Shown: piece after piece, positions 50,851 to 58,779 of the stretch | Position numbering within the stretch: the stretch's first letter is position 1 | How the letters are laid out: each line of letters begins with the position of its first letter | Assembly (NCBI RefSeq): GCF_008520305.1 | Contig: NZ_ML703270.1 | Span: 228,895 to 292,894 of the forward strand | Direction of reading: 5' to 3' | Length of the DNA: 64,000 nt | DNA from: Mesorhizobium sp. SARCC-RB16n | Lineage (GTDB): Bacteria > Pseudomonadota > Alphaproteobacteria > Rhizobiales > Rhizobiaceae | Made by a program: the position numbers and the translations under genes | Notes under the pieces: generated by a model | Seen by the model: the letters and a program-made list of their open reading frames with translations, nothing else | Database searches by the model: none | Told to the model about the DNA's origin: nothing

Positions 50851-51849
50851 TCAGCGCAAGAGGAAACCGCGCCCCAACTCGTCGTCCGGTTCGACAATGA
50901 ACTCGGCTCGTCCAGAATAATAGGCGCGGCCGCCGACGCGGGCGATGATCGCCTCGTGCGGGCCGGCCCGCGCCTTGCGCGCCACGGCCCCGGAAAAGCG
51001 CGAGCCGGCGATGCTCTCGAAGGTGCGCGTCTGCCCGATGGCGATCTCTCCCTTGGCATGCATGGCCGCCAGCCGGGCGGTGACGCCGGAACCGGTCGGC
51101 GAACGGTCGACCTCCGCCTCGGCGAAGACGCAGACATTCCTGGTCGCCTCACCGGAAAAGGCGTCCTTTCCGTCGGTCAGGATGGTGCCATAGAGGAAGG
51201 CGAGGTCATCATGATCGGGATGCGACAGCGCAAACTCGGCCTTGAGCCGGTTCGTCAGCGCGGTCGCCGCGTCGACGAAATCGCGCACGCGGTTGCGGCC
51301 GAATTCCAGCCCGAATTGATGGCAGTCGGCCAGCGCGTAGAAAGCTCCGCCATAGGCGATATCGAAACCGATCTTGCCATACCCTGTCAGCTCGATCTGT
51401 TGGTCGCAGGCAAACAGGAAGGCCGGCACGCTCTCGAACGAAACGGCACCAGCCTTGCCATCGCTGACCGCGACCGAGGCGACAACCAGGCCGCACGGCG
51501 CCTCGATGTTCACGGTGGTGAACGGCTCCTGCTTCACCACCAGCCCCTGATCGATAGCGTAGCGGCCGAGCGCGACGATGGCGTGGCCGCACATGGTCGA
51601 ATAACCCTCATTGTGCATGAACAGCACCGCAAGGTCGGCGCCCGGCAAATCGGGCTCGACCAGCAGGGCGCCATACATGTCGTAGTGACCGCGCGGTTCG
51701 AAGATCAGCAGCTTGCGCAAATGATCGAGATGATCGCGCACATAGGCGCGCTTCTCCAGGATGGTGCCCTTGGGAATACTGGGATAACCGCCCGTGACGA
51801 TCCGGAGCGGCTCGCCACCAGTATGCATGTCGACGACAGTAAGGTTCAT
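50851..51849 (-). CDS. trans-3-hydroxy-L-proline dehydratase (proline racemase family)
   Basis: The protein has 332 residues. It has the proline-racemase fold with the first catalytic position C87 in STMCGHAIVALG. The second position is T252 in RSPTGSGVTARLA, where true racemases and 4-hydroxyproline epimerases have cysteine. The Cys/Thr pair is the hallmark of the trans-3-hydroxy-L-proline dehydratase subgroup. The start at 51849 (MNLTVVDMHTGGEPLRIVTG) is the family N-terminus. It is in an operon with the gene upstream (14 bp gap) on the same strand. Confidence 0.85.
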   Translation of the reverse strand: MNLTVVDMHTGGEPLRIVTGGYPSIPKGTILEKRAYVRDHLDHLRKLLIFEPRGHYDMYGALLVEPDLPGADLAVLFMHNEGYSTMCGHAIVALGRYAIDQGLVVKQEPFTTVNIEAPCGLVVASVAVSDGKAGAVSFESVPAFLFACDQQIELTGYGKIGFDIAYGGAFYALADCHQFGLEFGRNRVRDFVDAATALTNRLKAEFALSHPDHDDLAFLYGTILTDGKDAFSGEATRNVCVFAEAEVDRSPTGSGVTARLAAMHAKGEIAIGQTRTFESIAGSRFSGAVARKARAGPHEAIIARVGGRAYYSGRAEFIVEPDDELGRGFLLR

Positions 51850-51863
51850 GCGGCAGGCCTGTC

Positions 51864-52667
51864 CTAACCCTGGGATTTGCCGAACAGCGCCTGCAACTTG
51901 CCGAACGGCATGGCTGCGCGGGTGAAGCCGAATGTGCCGTCCTGCTGGATCTCGCGGGCCGCCGTCTCCAGCATGCCATAGGCGAAATTGGTCAGCCACG
52001 GCCCAAGCGAAATACGCTTGACGCCGGCCATGGCAAGGTCGGCGATGGTGAAGCCGGGCCTCGCCATGACATTGACCGGCTTGCCGACCGCCGAGCAGAT
52101 CGCGCGCACCATCTCGACGTCGCCGATGCCCGGCGCATAGAGCACGTCGGCGCCGGCCTTCTCGAAGGCCTGCAGCCGCTTGATCGTGTCGTCGAGGTCG
52201 GACTTGCCCCAGAGGAAATTCTCGGCCCGCGCCGTGAAGACAAAGTCGCGCTTCAGCGCCCGCGCCGCCTCCACCGCGGCCGCGACACGCTCGACCGCGT
52301 GCGAAAACTCATAAATGGGCTTCTCCGGATCGCCTGTGTGGTCCTCGATCGAGCAACCGGCAAGCCCGGCGGCTTCCGCCGCGAAAATGGTCTCGGCGGC
52401 CTGCTCGGCGCTGTCGCCCTTGCCCTTCTCGAGATCGGCCGAAACCGGCAGGTCGGTCGCGGCCGTCACTTCGCGGCAATGATGGATCATCTGGTCGAAG
52501 CTCACGGCTCCATCCGGCAGGCCGCGCGAAAAGGCAAAGCCGGCGCTGGTCGTGGCTAGCGCCTTGAAGCCGAAGGAACCAAGTAGCTTCGTCGTGCCCG
52601 GGTCCCAGGGATTGGGCATGACGAAGGTCGAGGCATGCAGGTCGCGAAAAATCTTGCCCTTGTCCAT
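51864..52667 (-). CDS. isocitrate lyase/PEP mutase family protein
   Basis: The protein has 267 residues with a TIM barrel of the PEP-mutase/ICL superfamily: VMPNPWDPGTTKLLGSFGFK, ALATTSAGFAFSRGLPDGAV, DLPVSADLEKGKGD and GCSIEDHTGDPEKPIYEFSH. The usual catalytic K-K-C-G-H loop of isocitrate lyase is absent; LEKGKG is the superfamily's phosphonopyruvate/2-methylisocitrate-lyase-like version. The substrate is unknown. It shares an operon with the 3-hydroxyproline dehydratase. Confidence 0.8.
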   Translation of the reverse strand: MDKGKIFRDLHASTFVMPNPWDPGTTKLLGSFGFKALATTSAGFAFSRGLPDGAVSFDQMIHHCREVTAATDLPVSADLEKGKGDSAEQAAETIFAAEAAGLAGCSIEDHTGDPEKPIYEFSHAVERVAAAVEAARALKRDFVFTARAENFLWGKSDLDDTIKRLQAFEKAGADVLYAPGIGDVEMVRAICSAVGKPVNVMARPGFTIADLAMAGVKRISLGPWLTNFAYGMLETAAREIQQDGTFGFTRAAMPFGKLQALFGKSQG

Positions 52668-52839
52668 GGATGCTCCCCCATAACGAGTGTTGGGCGGATG
52701 CTACCGCGCTGTTTGTGGTCGGGCAAACGAATGCGGTTGGTTCAGACGCGTTTGTCGGTCTCTGCTGACAATTTCTCCAACGCGTCGGACGGGCGCGCGG
52801 AAGGTAGCCACAGCGCTTTGCGGCGTCCAGTCCAGCGGA

Positions 52840-53511
52840 TCAGTGGATCGGAACCAGCCCGGCGAGTTCGCGCATGTCATCGAACAGGATGCCGCCGGCC
52901 TGGATCAGGCCGTCGCGGTCGGAATAGGGATCGCCATGATAGGAAAACACCCGCATGCCGGCGGCGATGCCGGCCTGCGTGCCGGCAACACTGTCCTCAA
53001 TGACGATGCAGTCGGCGGGCTCGAAGCCCATGGCCTTTGCCGCATACAGGAACAGGTCGGGGAACGGCTTGCCGCGCGACACCATGGTGGCGCTGAACAT
53101 GGCATGCTCGAACAGCGGCAACAGCCCGGTCTGGCCAAGCGTTATATGCATCTTGGAGATCCTGGCCGAGGTGGCGACGCAATAAGCGAGGCCGGCCGCG
53201 CGGACCGCCTCGATGAACTCCCGCACATAAGGGATCGCCTCGACGCCATGGGCGAACAGATCCGGCAGGCCGGCATTCCAGCGCTCGACGAAATCGGCGC
53301 CAAGCCTGACGCTGGTCGCCTCTTCGATCTCCTTCTGCACCGACACCATGCTGCGGCCGGAGAAGTTCTTGCGGCAATATTCGAAGGTCGTGGGATAGCC
53401 GGTCGCGCTTAGCCATTCGGCCAGGCGCCGGTTGGCCAGGTTCTCGGTATCGACCAGGATCCCGTCGCAGTCGAAGATGACGAGCTTTGGCAAGGGCCGT
53501 GTTTCAGTCAT
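52840..53511 (-). CDS. HAD-superfamily hydrolase (subfamily IA)
   Basis: The protein has 223 residues. Motif I is VIFDCDGILVDTE with nucleophile D14 and D16. Motif II is YCVATSARISK (S/T), and motif IV DCIVIEDSVAGTQAG. The cap segment lies between 25 and 95. It fits beta-phosphoglucomutase/phosphoglycolate phosphatase-like enzymes acting on small phosphates. The substrate is unknown. A 172-bp space separates it from the PEP-mutase-family gene. Confidence 0.87.
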   Translation of the reverse strand: MTETRPLPKLVIFDCDGILVDTENLANRRLAEWLSATGYPTTFEYCRKNFSGRSMVSVQKEIEEATSVRLGADFVERWNAGLPDLFAHGVEAIPYVREFIEAVRAAGLAYCVATSARISKMHITLGQTGLLPLFEHAMFSATMVSRGKPFPDLFLYAAKAMGFEPADCIVIEDSVAGTQAGIAAGMRVFSYHGDPYSDRDGLIQAGGILFDDMRELAGLVPIH

Positions 53512-53565
53512 ATTGGATCAGTCTACCCGGCAAAACGGTTCACTGCGCCGAAACACAGCCATGCA

Positions 53566-54051
53566 TCAGGCGGTGCCGGTCGATCCGAATCCGCCCGAGC
53601 CGCGCGCCGTGCCGCCGGCGAGCGAACGCTCTTCCACCGCCACCTGCGTTACTGCCGCGAAAACGATCTGGGCAATGCGCATGCCGCGCGTCACGGCGAA
53701 GTCCTCGTCGCCGAGATTGACCAGCAGCACCTTCACCTCGCCGCGATAGTCGCTGTCGACCGTGCCCGGTGAGTTGAGGACGGTAAGGCCATATTTGAAG
53801 GCAAGGCCCGAGCGCGGCCGCACTTGGCCTTCCATGCCTTCGGGAATTTCCAGGATCAGCCCGGTCGGCACCAAGGCCCGTTTGCCCGGCAGGATCAGCA
53901 GCGGCCGGTCGTCGGGCACCGCCGCGCGCAAATCCATGCCGGCGGCGCCGGCGCTTTCATAGGCGGGAAGCGGAAGTCCCTCACCATGCGGCAGCCTGAC
54001 GAAGCCGACGGTCGGACCGATGACGGAGGGAGTGTGGAGGGCTGCGCGCAT
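53566..54051 (-). CDS. dut: deoxyuridine triphosphatase
   Basis: Dut hydrolyses dUTP to dUMP, keeping uracil out of DNA. It has 161 residues. Motif 1 is AGMDLRAAV, motif 2 [11 protein letters not shown], motif 3 [19 protein letters not shown] and motif 4 RIAQIVF; motif 5 is the flexible C-terminal [10 protein letters not shown]. All catalytic residues of the trimeric type are present. Confidence 0.96.
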   Translation of the reverse strand: MRAALHTPSVIGPTVGFVRLPHGEGLPLPAYESAGAAGMDLRAAVPDDRPLLILPGKRALVPTGLILEIPEGMEGQVRPRSGLAFKYGLTVLNSPGTVDSDYRGEVKVLLVNLGDEDFAVTRGMRIAQIVFAAVTQVAVEERSLAGGTARGSGGFGSTGTA

Positions 54052-54144
54052 AAAATCGATCCTATCGGCGCGATTGCCGATTCGGTCAACTCGACCGCCG
54101 AGCTATCAACGCCTTTCTTTCGGGCATCACTATGGCCTGAGGGC

Positions 54145-54615
54145 TCAACGCACTTCCATCGGAACCACCGTCGTCTCCTTGATCTCTTCCATGACGAACG
54201 AGGCGGAAACATCTGACAGCGCCACCTTGGCGATCAGCCGCTGGTAGAGCCGGTCATAGGCCTTCACGTCGGCGACGCGGGCGCGCAGCACATAGTCGAG
54301 ATCGCCAGACATGCGGTAGACGCCGATGATCTCGGAAAGACCGGTCACCGCCGCCCGGAACTTCTGCAGCCAGTCCGGATCGTGATTGGATGTGCGGATC
54401 AGGATGAACACCGAAAGGCCAAGCCCGAGTTTTTCGGCATCGACCAGCGCCACGCGACCGGTGATGACGCCATCTTCCTCCAGCCGCTTGACGCGACGCC
54501 AGCAGGCATTGCGCGATAAGGCCACCCGCTCCGACAGCTGGTCGACCGACAACGTGCCGTCGCGTTGCAATTCGGCAAGCAATTTTCGGTCGATTTCATC
54601 GATTTCCAGTGCCAT
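54145..54615 (-). CDS. Lrp/AsnC-family regulator
   Basis: The regulator has 156 residues. Its helix-turn-helix region is KLLAELQRDGTLSVDQLSER, then VALSRNACWRRVKRLEEDG. The RAM effector domain covers about 72-150 (LGLSVFILIRTSNHD; VYRMSGDLDYVLRARVADVK). I chose the ATG at 54615 (MALEIDEIDRKLLAELQRDG) as the family start. It is divergent from the DUF6356/amidotransferase genes, with 113 bp between, and may regulate them or a remote target. The effector is unknown. Confidence 0.88.
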   Translation of the reverse strand: MALEIDEIDRKLLAELQRDGTLSVDQLSERVALSRNACWRRVKRLEEDGVITGRVALVDAEKLGLGLSVFILIRTSNHDPDWLQKFRAAVTGLSEIIGVYRMSGDLDYVLRARVADVKAYDRLYQRLIAKVALSDVSASFVMEEIKETTVVPMEVR

Positions 54616-54728
54616 ATGGGATGCTTGTCCCATCAAATGGCAAAATACAAGGATATTTTGGGACCAATGAACCGGTGAGGCGTGTCAGGATACTCATATC
54701 GGAACTCAAGCGCTGAAGGGGAACCAGC

Positions 54729-54977
54729 ATGTCGGTCGCAAGGATTTTCACCTCTCATCCTGCCAAGGTCGGCGAAACCTATTTCGGCCATATGGCCTTC
54801 GCCGCCTGGTTCTCGTCGCGCCTGCTGATGGCGGCGGGAGCCGCATTCGTTCACGCTTTCTTGCCATTTCTCTTCGAGACTACCGCCAGCCGAATCATTC
54901 GCGAGCTCTACGAGCGGACGCACAACAGAGGCACACACGCGATCAAGGAGCCTGCGGCTCTTCCGGATCGCGCCTAG
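54729..54977 (+). CDS. DUF6356-like small membrane protein
   Basis: The protein has 82 residues with the pattern FTSHPAKVGETYFGHMAFAA and a hydrophobic helix (LLMAAGAAFVHAFLPFLFET). I believe this is the DUF6356 family, function unknown. It ends 13 bp before the glutamine amidotransferase gene on the same strand. Confidence 0.75.
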   Translation: MSVARIFTSHPAKVGETYFGHMAFAAWFSSRLLMAAGAAFVHAFLPFLFETTASRIIRELYERTHNRGTHAIKEPAALPDRA

Positions 54978-54990
54978 GGGACGACAAGCG

Positions 54991-55791
54991 ATGTGCCGGT
55001 GGGCGGCCTATCTCGGTGAAGCGGTCTTTCTCGAAGACATCCTCACGGCACCCTGTCATTCGCTGATCGCCCAAAGCCACTGCGCCCAGGAAGCGAAGTC
55101 GCCGACCAATGGCGACGGCTTCGGCCTTGCCTGGTATGGCGACCGGCCCGAACCCGGCCTTTATCGCGACATCCTGCCGGCATGGTCCGATCCCAACCTG
55201 AAGAGCCTGTGCCGGCAGATCAAGTCCGGCCTTTTCCTTGCCCATGTGCGGGCCTCGACCGGCGGCGCCACCAGCCGCATGAACTGCCATCCGTTCATTT
55301 CCGGCCGCTGGTCGTTCATGCATAACGGACAGATCGGCGGTTTCGAGAAGATCCGCCGCGCGCTAGAGAACTCGTTGTCCGACGCTGTCTTCGACCAGCG
55401 CGAAGGCACCACCGATTCCGAACTGTTTTTTCTGCTCATGATCGACGAAGGATTGGTTGCCGACCCGCAAGGCGCCGTTTCCCGTGCCGCCAGCCGCGTG
55501 CTGGAAGCCTCGCGCCGCGCCGGTCTCGAGCCGGCGCTGAAACTCACCGCCGCCTTCTCCGACGGACAGGCGCTGTATGCCGTCCGCTATGCCACCGACG
55601 CCCAGGCGCCGACGCTCTATACATCCATCTTCCGCAAGGGCGCTGGCCGCTGCATCGTCTCCGAACCCTTCGATCGCGAGGGCGGCGACTGGCAAGCAGT
55701 CCCGCCATCGAGCTTCGTCACCATGACCAGGGACGGCATCGCCATCCGTTCGTTTGCGCCGGTTACGGCGAAACTGGCTCTGGTTGGGTAG
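54991..55791 (+). CDS. class II glutamine amidotransferase (YafJ-like)
   Basis: The protein has 266 residues. The N-terminal nucleophile is C2 (MCRWAAYLGEAVFLEDILTA), exposed after Met removal. NGDGFGLAWYG, FLAHVRASTGG and RWSFMHNGQIGGF are the Ntn-hydrolase binding motifs. It contains only the glutaminase-type domain and so may act on gamma-glutamyl compounds or with an unknown synthase. The small DUF6356 gene precedes it. Confidence 0.87.
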   Translation: MCRWAAYLGEAVFLEDILTAPCHSLIAQSHCAQEAKSPTNGDGFGLAWYGDRPEPGLYRDILPAWSDPNLKSLCRQIKSGLFLAHVRASTGGATSRMNCHPFISGRWSFMHNGQIGGFEKIRRALENSLSDAVFDQREGTTDSELFFLLMIDEGLVADPQGAVSRAASRVLEASRRAGLEPALKLTAAFSDGQALYAVRYATDAQAPTLYTSIFRKGAGRCIVSEPFDREGGDWQAVPPSSFVTMTRDGIAIRSFAPVTAKLALVG

Positions 55792-55822
55792 CCTTCGCCG
55801 GATTGAGTAACGTCGCGGGACA

Positions 55823-55982
55823 GCGCCCCCCTCTGTCCTGCCGGACATCTCCCCCACGAGGGGGGAGATCGGATGCCTCAACGGCTTTCGCCAATTTTCA
55901 GCGTTGAAGAAAAGGCGCCGGTGCGGAAGCTGCCAATCTCCCCACTCGTGGGGGAGATGTCCGGCAGGACAGAGGGGGGCGC
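55823..55982. repeat. large intergenic repeat, second RIME-like family
   Basis: GCGCCCCCCTCTGTCCTGCC (from about 55823) and its near-complement GGCAGGACAGAGGGGGGCGC (to 55982) form the outer arms. Inner arms carry CATCTCCCCCACGAGGGGGG and CTCGTGGGGGAGATG. It fills most of the 320 bp between the amidotransferase and amidase genes; the rest shows no feature. It is a near relative of 47623-47842. Confidence 0.82.
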
Positions 55983-56111
55983 CGTAGAGTGCCGACCTCA
56001 GTGCAATCCCGATCAAGCGCGCACCTCCAATGAATGCTCGACTCCACTTGAAGCCGCGCCGCTGTCCGCCATCTTGATGAGGCAGCCGGCCAGCAAGCTG
56101 GAGCATTCGCC

Positions 56112-57485
56112 ATGGACCTCGTATTTCTTTCGGTTGCCGATCTCGCCGCCGGCATCGCAGCGCGCAAAATCTCCGCCGTCGAAGCGCTCGATGCCCACCT
56201 CGCGCAGATCGACAGACACAACGCTGCCGTCAATGCCGTCATCTCGCTCGACAGGGACGGGGCTCGCGAGCGCGCCAAAAAGGCCGACGCGGCACTGGCG
56301 CGTGGTGCCGAACCTGGGCCGCTGCACGGCGTTCCCTTCACGCTGAAGGACATGCACGAGACGGCATACATGAAAACCACGGTCGGCTTCCCGCCCTTCG
56401 CCGACTATGTGGCGAAAGAGGATAGCCCGGTCGTTGCCAGGCTGAAGGCAGCAGGTGGCGTGCTGATGGCCAAGACCAATGTCGCCGCCATGCTGTCCGA
56501 CTGGCAGTCAGACAATCCGTTGTTCGGCCGCACCAGCAATCCCTGGGGCCTCCAGCGCACCCCGGGCGGGTCCAGTGGTGGCGCCGCCGCCGCCGTCTGC
56601 GCAGGCATGACGCCGTTCGACGTAGGCACCGACATGCAGGACTCGATCCGCCTTCCGGCGGCTTTCTGTGGCGTCTATGGACTTAAGCCGACGGAACATC
56701 GAGTTTCGCTGGCCGGCGCCTTTCCGGATCCAGGCGGTGCTGCGCGCAGCGTGCGGCTGATGTCCTGTCTCGGCCCACTGACGCGCAGCGTCGAAGATTT
56801 GGCATTGATCTATCGGATCATTGCCGGACCGGATGGGCGCGACACCGATCTTGCGCCGGTGCCGGTCGAGGCCATGCCGAAGCTCGACCTCCAGACTTTG
56901 CGCATCGCTTTCGCGCCCTCCTTTCCCGGTTTCCCGGTGGCCGGCGACATCAGCGTCGCGCTCGAAAATCTCGCAAGGCAACTGCAAGACGCCGGTTCCA
57001 TCATCGAGGAAGCGAAGCTGCCCAAGCTCGACCTGCACGGCGATCTTGCCCAGGGCGGCACGTTGATCGGCATGATGATGGAGGCCGCGCAACCTGAGCC
57101 GCCGGAGGAACCGACATCAGTCTCGCGCTGGTTCGAGGCGCTGGCCCGCCGCGACAAATCCGTTCTCGCCTGGGACCGGTTCTTCGAGGATTGGGACGCG
57201 CTGCTTTGCCCGGTCGCCATGACCACGGCGTTCCCGCATTGTGCGCCGGGCACTGCGATCAAGGTCGACGGCAGGGACGAGAGCTACTGGATGCTGCCGG
57301 CCTACGGCGCCGTCTTCAACTACAGCGGCCACCCCGCGCTTTCGATGCCATGCGGACAGGATGGTGACGGCCTGCCGATTGGCCTGCAGCTTGTCGGCGG
57401 ACGCTGGTCGGAGGCGCGGCTGCTCGCCATCGCCAGGGCGATAGCGCCCTTGACTGGCGGCTTCAGCCGTCCGCCGGGTTATTGA
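56112..57485 (+). CDS. amidase signature family enzyme with altered nucleophile loop
   Basis: The enzyme has 457 residues. Catalytic K79 is in GVPFTLKDMH, and the cis-serine loop GGSSGGAAAAV is at 152-162. The nucleophile S178 sits in GTDMQDSIRLPAAFCG, where the family normally has GTDxGGSIRxPA. Two glycines of the oxyanion loop are replaced by Q176 and D177. The C-terminal part (WDALLCPVAMTTAFPHCAPG; FNYSGHPALSMPCGQDGDGL) is regular. The enzyme may have altered activity. It converges with the FAD oxidoreductase gene, overlapping by 7 bp. Confidence 0.82.
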   Translation: MDLVFLSVADLAAGIAARKISAVEALDAHLAQIDRHNAAVNAVISLDRDGARERAKKADAALARGAEPGPLHGVPFTLKDMHETAYMKTTVGFPPFADYVAKEDSPVVARLKAAGGVLMAKTNVAAMLSDWQSDNPLFGRTSNPWGLQRTPGGSSGGAAAAVCAGMTPFDVGTDMQDSIRLPAAFCGVYGLKPTEHRVSLAGAFPDPGGAARSVRLMSCLGPLTRSVEDLALIYRIIAGPDGRDTDLAPVPVEAMPKLDLQTLRIAFAPSFPGFPVAGDISVALENLARQLQDAGSIIEEAKLPKLDLHGDLAQGGTLIGMMMEAAQPEPPEEPTSVSRWFEALARRDKSVLAWDRFFEDWDALLCPVAMTTAFPHCAPGTAIKVDGRDESYWMLPAYGAVFNYSGHPALSMPCGQDGDGLPIGLQLVGGRWSEARLLAIARAIAPLTGGFSRPPGY

Positions 57486-58546
57486 GCGAAACGCGACAAT
57501 CCATAAGGTCCGAGCAGCGGGTCGCGCTCGCCGTCAAGAATTTCCCGCGTGGCGAACAGGCCGACCGCCGGCGCCAGCGTGATGCCGGAATGCATGACCG
57601 CGATATAGACGCCTTCCATGCCCTCGGCGCGGCCGATGATCGGAAAGCCGTCGATCGGCGTCGGCCGGTAGCCGACCGTGTGGAAATCCAGCTCAAGTCC
57701 GTCGCTGTCGCGCAACATGGCTTTCGTGGCCGCGAACAACGCGCGGGCGGTGGCTTCGGCATCCATTCCCGGATCGGCGCCGCCGAAGTCCGAGCCGGCG
57801 ATGATGCAGCCTTCCGCCGTCTGGCGCATGTGCAGCCGCTCGGCCAGCACCAGCCCGTTGAGCAGCTTCTTGTATGGCCGCGAATGGACGATCAGGCCGG
57901 GCGGCGTCTCGATCGGCAGGTTGATGCCGGCGGTCGCGGCAATGTCAGGCGAACCGGTGCCGGCCGCGATCACCACCTCGTCTGCGGCAATCAGCCCATG
58001 CGACGTGTCCACGCCGGTTATCCTGCCGTCGGTCTGGGCGAGTGCCGTCACCGTGCTGGAGGTGATGCGTGCGCCGCGCTGTTCGGCATCCGCCAGCAGG
58101 GCCTTGACGGCCGCGACCGGCTCCGCAACACCCTCTTCGGCGACATGCAGGGCGAAATCCGGAAGCTCCGAGAGATTCGGCTCTATGCGGGCCGCGCCGG
58201 CACGATCGACACGCTCGATGCCATAGCCCCAGGCTGAATGCTCCGCGGCATAGGTTTCCAGGTCCGCCGCCGGCAGATCCCAGCACAAGCCGCCGCACCA
58301 GCTGAGCGGCAGGCTGGGCAGATCCCGCGCCAGCCGAGTCCATTCAGCCATCGAGCGGGTGCGCAGCCGAAAATACGGCTCCCGATTGCCCCAGCTTGCA
58401 TTGATCCAGGCAAAGGAATTCGGCGTCGCGACACCTCCGACTTCGCTGTCGGCAATCACAGTCACCCGCGCACCGGCCCTGGCCAGATGCCAGGCGATGG
58501 AAGCACCGATGATGCCGGCGCCAATGACGATCATGTGTTTGCCCAT
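57479..58546 (-). CDS. FAD-dependent amino-acid oxidoreductase (DadA-like)
   Basis: The protein has about 355 residues. The Rossmann dinucleotide motif is VIGAGIIGASIAWHLARAGA, then VTVIADSEVGG. The DAO-family C-terminal region is VGYRPTPIDGFPIIGRAEGM and MHSGITLAPAVGLFATREIL. It probably oxidises a D-amino acid or a secondary or tertiary amine. The start near 58546 (MGKHMIVIGAG) is chosen because an earlier ATG adds a poorly conserved 12-residue extension. It lies opposite the amidase gene; a shared role is possible but unproven. Confidence 0.83.
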   Translation of the reverse strand: MGKHMIVIGAGIIGASIAWHLARAGARVTVIADSEVGGVATPNSFAWINASWGNREPYFRLRTRSMAEWTRLARDLPSLPLSWCGGLCWDLPAADLETYAAEHSAWGYGIERVDRAGAARIEPNLSELPDFALHVAEEGVAEPVAAVKALLADAEQRGARITSSTVTALAQTDGRITGVDTSHGLIAADEVVIAAGTGSPDIAATAGINLPIETPPGLIVHSRPYKKLLNGLVLAERLHMRQTAEGCIIAGSDFGGADPGMDAEATARALFAATKAMLRDSDGLELDFHTVGYRPTPIDGFPIIGRAEGMEGVYIAVMHSGITLAPAVGLFATREILDGERDPLLGPYGLSRFAQ

Positions 58547-58646
58547 GCGAGGTCTCCGTCGAACTGGCTCTTCTGATGCCATCGCGTCGTCCCTATCTCA
58601 AGGGCCAGCGGGCAAATCTGTTCGACAGGCTGGGAAAGCGCTGCTA

Positions 58647-58694
58647 ATGCATGTCGCCCAAAAGTGACCTCGGTTTTGGGAGAACGACATGCAT
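58647..58694. repeat. short palindromic intergenic repeat
   Basis: ATGCATGTCG (58647-58656) and CGACATGCAT (58685-58694) are exact inverted arms, with an inner CCCAAAA/TTTTGGG pair. It is one of two adjacent palindromes upstream of prfC. Confidence 0.75.
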
Positions 58695-58707
58695 CAAGAC
58701 AAAGACC

Positions 58708-58749
58708 TAAAGCGCGTCGCATGAATCCGTTTCGACGTGACGCGCTTTA
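58708..58749. repeat. short palindromic intergenic repeat
   Basis: TAAAGCGCGTC (58708-58718) and GACGCGCTTTA (58739-58749) are exact inverted arms around 20 bp containing GTTTCGACG. It ends 30 bp before the prfC start. Confidence 0.75.
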
Positions 58750-58779
58750 GAAGCCCGCGCCACAGACAGGATTCCAAAA

